7,235 nt of DNA from Actinotignum schaalii (lineage in GTDB: Bacteria > Actinomycetota > Actinomycetes > Actinomycetales > Actinomycetaceae): positions 1 to 7,235 of the forward strand of contig CAMIHT010000080.1 in NCBI GenBank assembly GCA_946222725.1, read 5' to 3'. Below are positions 7,101 through 7,235 of this stretch, piece by piece. The translations under genes were made by a program, and so were the position numbers. Position 1 is the first letter of the stretch; the number at the start of each line of letters is the position of its first letter. Below the pieces are notes generated by a model that saw only the letters and a list, made by a program, of their open reading frames with translations, was not told where the DNA came from and searched no databases.

Positions 7101-7114
7101 CCGGAACGTTCCGG
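7101..7114. promoter_or_regulatory. 14-bp perfect palindrome downstream of accD
   Basis: CCGGAACGTTCCGG is a perfect palindrome lying 30 nt after the accD stop and 107 nt before the possible start at 7221. Its size and position suit an operator for the next gene, but an RNA role or chance cannot be excluded. An overlapping pairing, ACGTTC (7093-7098) with GAACGT (7104-7109), is also possible. Confidence 0.35.
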
Positions 7115-7126
7115 CGCCCAGAGACC

Positions 7127-7175
7127 GGGCCCAGATCCTGGGCCCACAGCCCATCTTCACTCTTTCCTTTTTCTC
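7127..7175 (+). terminator. Candidate terminator hairpin after accD
   Basis: GGGCCCAG (7127-7134) and CTGGGCCC (7138-7145) form a perfect 8-bp stem with a 3-nt loop. A pure pyrimidine tract of 16 nt follows at 7160-7175, but its longest T-run is five and it begins 15 nt after the stem, so this is not a textbook intrinsic terminator. It may end or slow transcription of birA-accBC-accD, or act as an attenuator for the gene that follows. Confidence 0.4.
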
Positions 7176-7187
7176 AAGAATTGCCTC

Positions 7188-7201
7188 GCGGGCCCTCCCG
7201 C
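7188..7201 (+). repeat. GC hairpin before the possible next gene
   Basis: GCGGG (7188-7192) pairs with CCCGC (7197-7201) across a 4-nt loop. It ends 19 nt before the ATG at 7221, near the ribosome entry region, so it could affect translation of that gene. Short GC stems are common by chance in this DNA. Confidence 0.2.
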
Positions 7202-7220
7202 ACTTAGCAGAAAGAACACT

Positions 7221-7235
7221 ATGACCAGCGTGTAT
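7221..7235 (+). CDS. Possible start of a downstream gene (five codons visible)
   Basis: ATG at 7221 opens a frame reading MTSVY to the window edge. A weak Shine-Dalgarno-like AGAAAG (7209-7214) lies 6 nt upstream. In related actinobacteria a type I fatty acid synthase gene can follow the carboxylase genes and would use their malonyl-CoA. That would fit here, but five residues cannot show it. Confidence 0.4.

Noticed and set aside
1..7235. CRISPR array, insertion sequence, tRNA or rRNA gene
   Set aside because: Apart from the short motif repeats listed, I saw no spaced repeats, transposase-like frames, terminal inverted repeats or structural RNA sequences on either strand.

Overview
The window is GC-rich, and gene content and protein features point to an actinobacterium. 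These features are a large acyl-CoA carboxylase alpha subunit with biotin carboxylase and biotin carrier fused, a PccB/AccD-type beta subunit encoded next to it, and a biotin ligase without a DNA-binding domain. A member of the Actinomycetales or a relative is plausible, but the genus cannot be fixed from this sequence.

Left part (1-2399, minus strand): an operon for a polar amino acid ABC importer, read from right to left. It encodes a lipoprotein substrate-binding protein, a membrane permease and an ATPase, and the ATPase runs off the left edge. The junctions are tight: TAATG between binding protein and permease, and 8 nt between permease and ATPase with the Shine-Dalgarno overlapping the permease stop. 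Only one permease gene is visible.

Middle (2400-2684): a divergent, gene-free control region. The transporter side has a -10-like TATACT and a 13-bp direct repeat. The right side, just before the biotin ligase gene, holds three consecutive copies of the dyad TTACG-N4-(C/A)GTAA (also readable as GTTAC-N6-GTAAG). This is the most striking non-coding structure in the window.

Right part (2685-7071, plus strand): birA, accBC and accD. BirA should attach biotin to the carrier lysine of AccBC, the product of the next gene. The birA stop codon and a possible GTG start of accBC share one base (TAGTGATG). AccBC carboxylates biotin, and AccD transfers the carboxyl group to an acyl-CoA. The result would be malonyl-CoA or methylmalonyl-CoA for lipid synthesis. 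Ile422 of AccD, at the specificity position known from Streptomyces, favours acetyl-CoA or broad use.

End (7072-7235): a non-coding stretch of about 150 nt with a 14-bp perfect palindrome, a strong GC hairpin followed by a pyrimidine tract, and a second hairpin. A possible next gene begins at 7221 with five codons visible. The genes themselves are recognisable families and I see no new multi-gene system. The points worth following up are regulatory sites and some subunit details.
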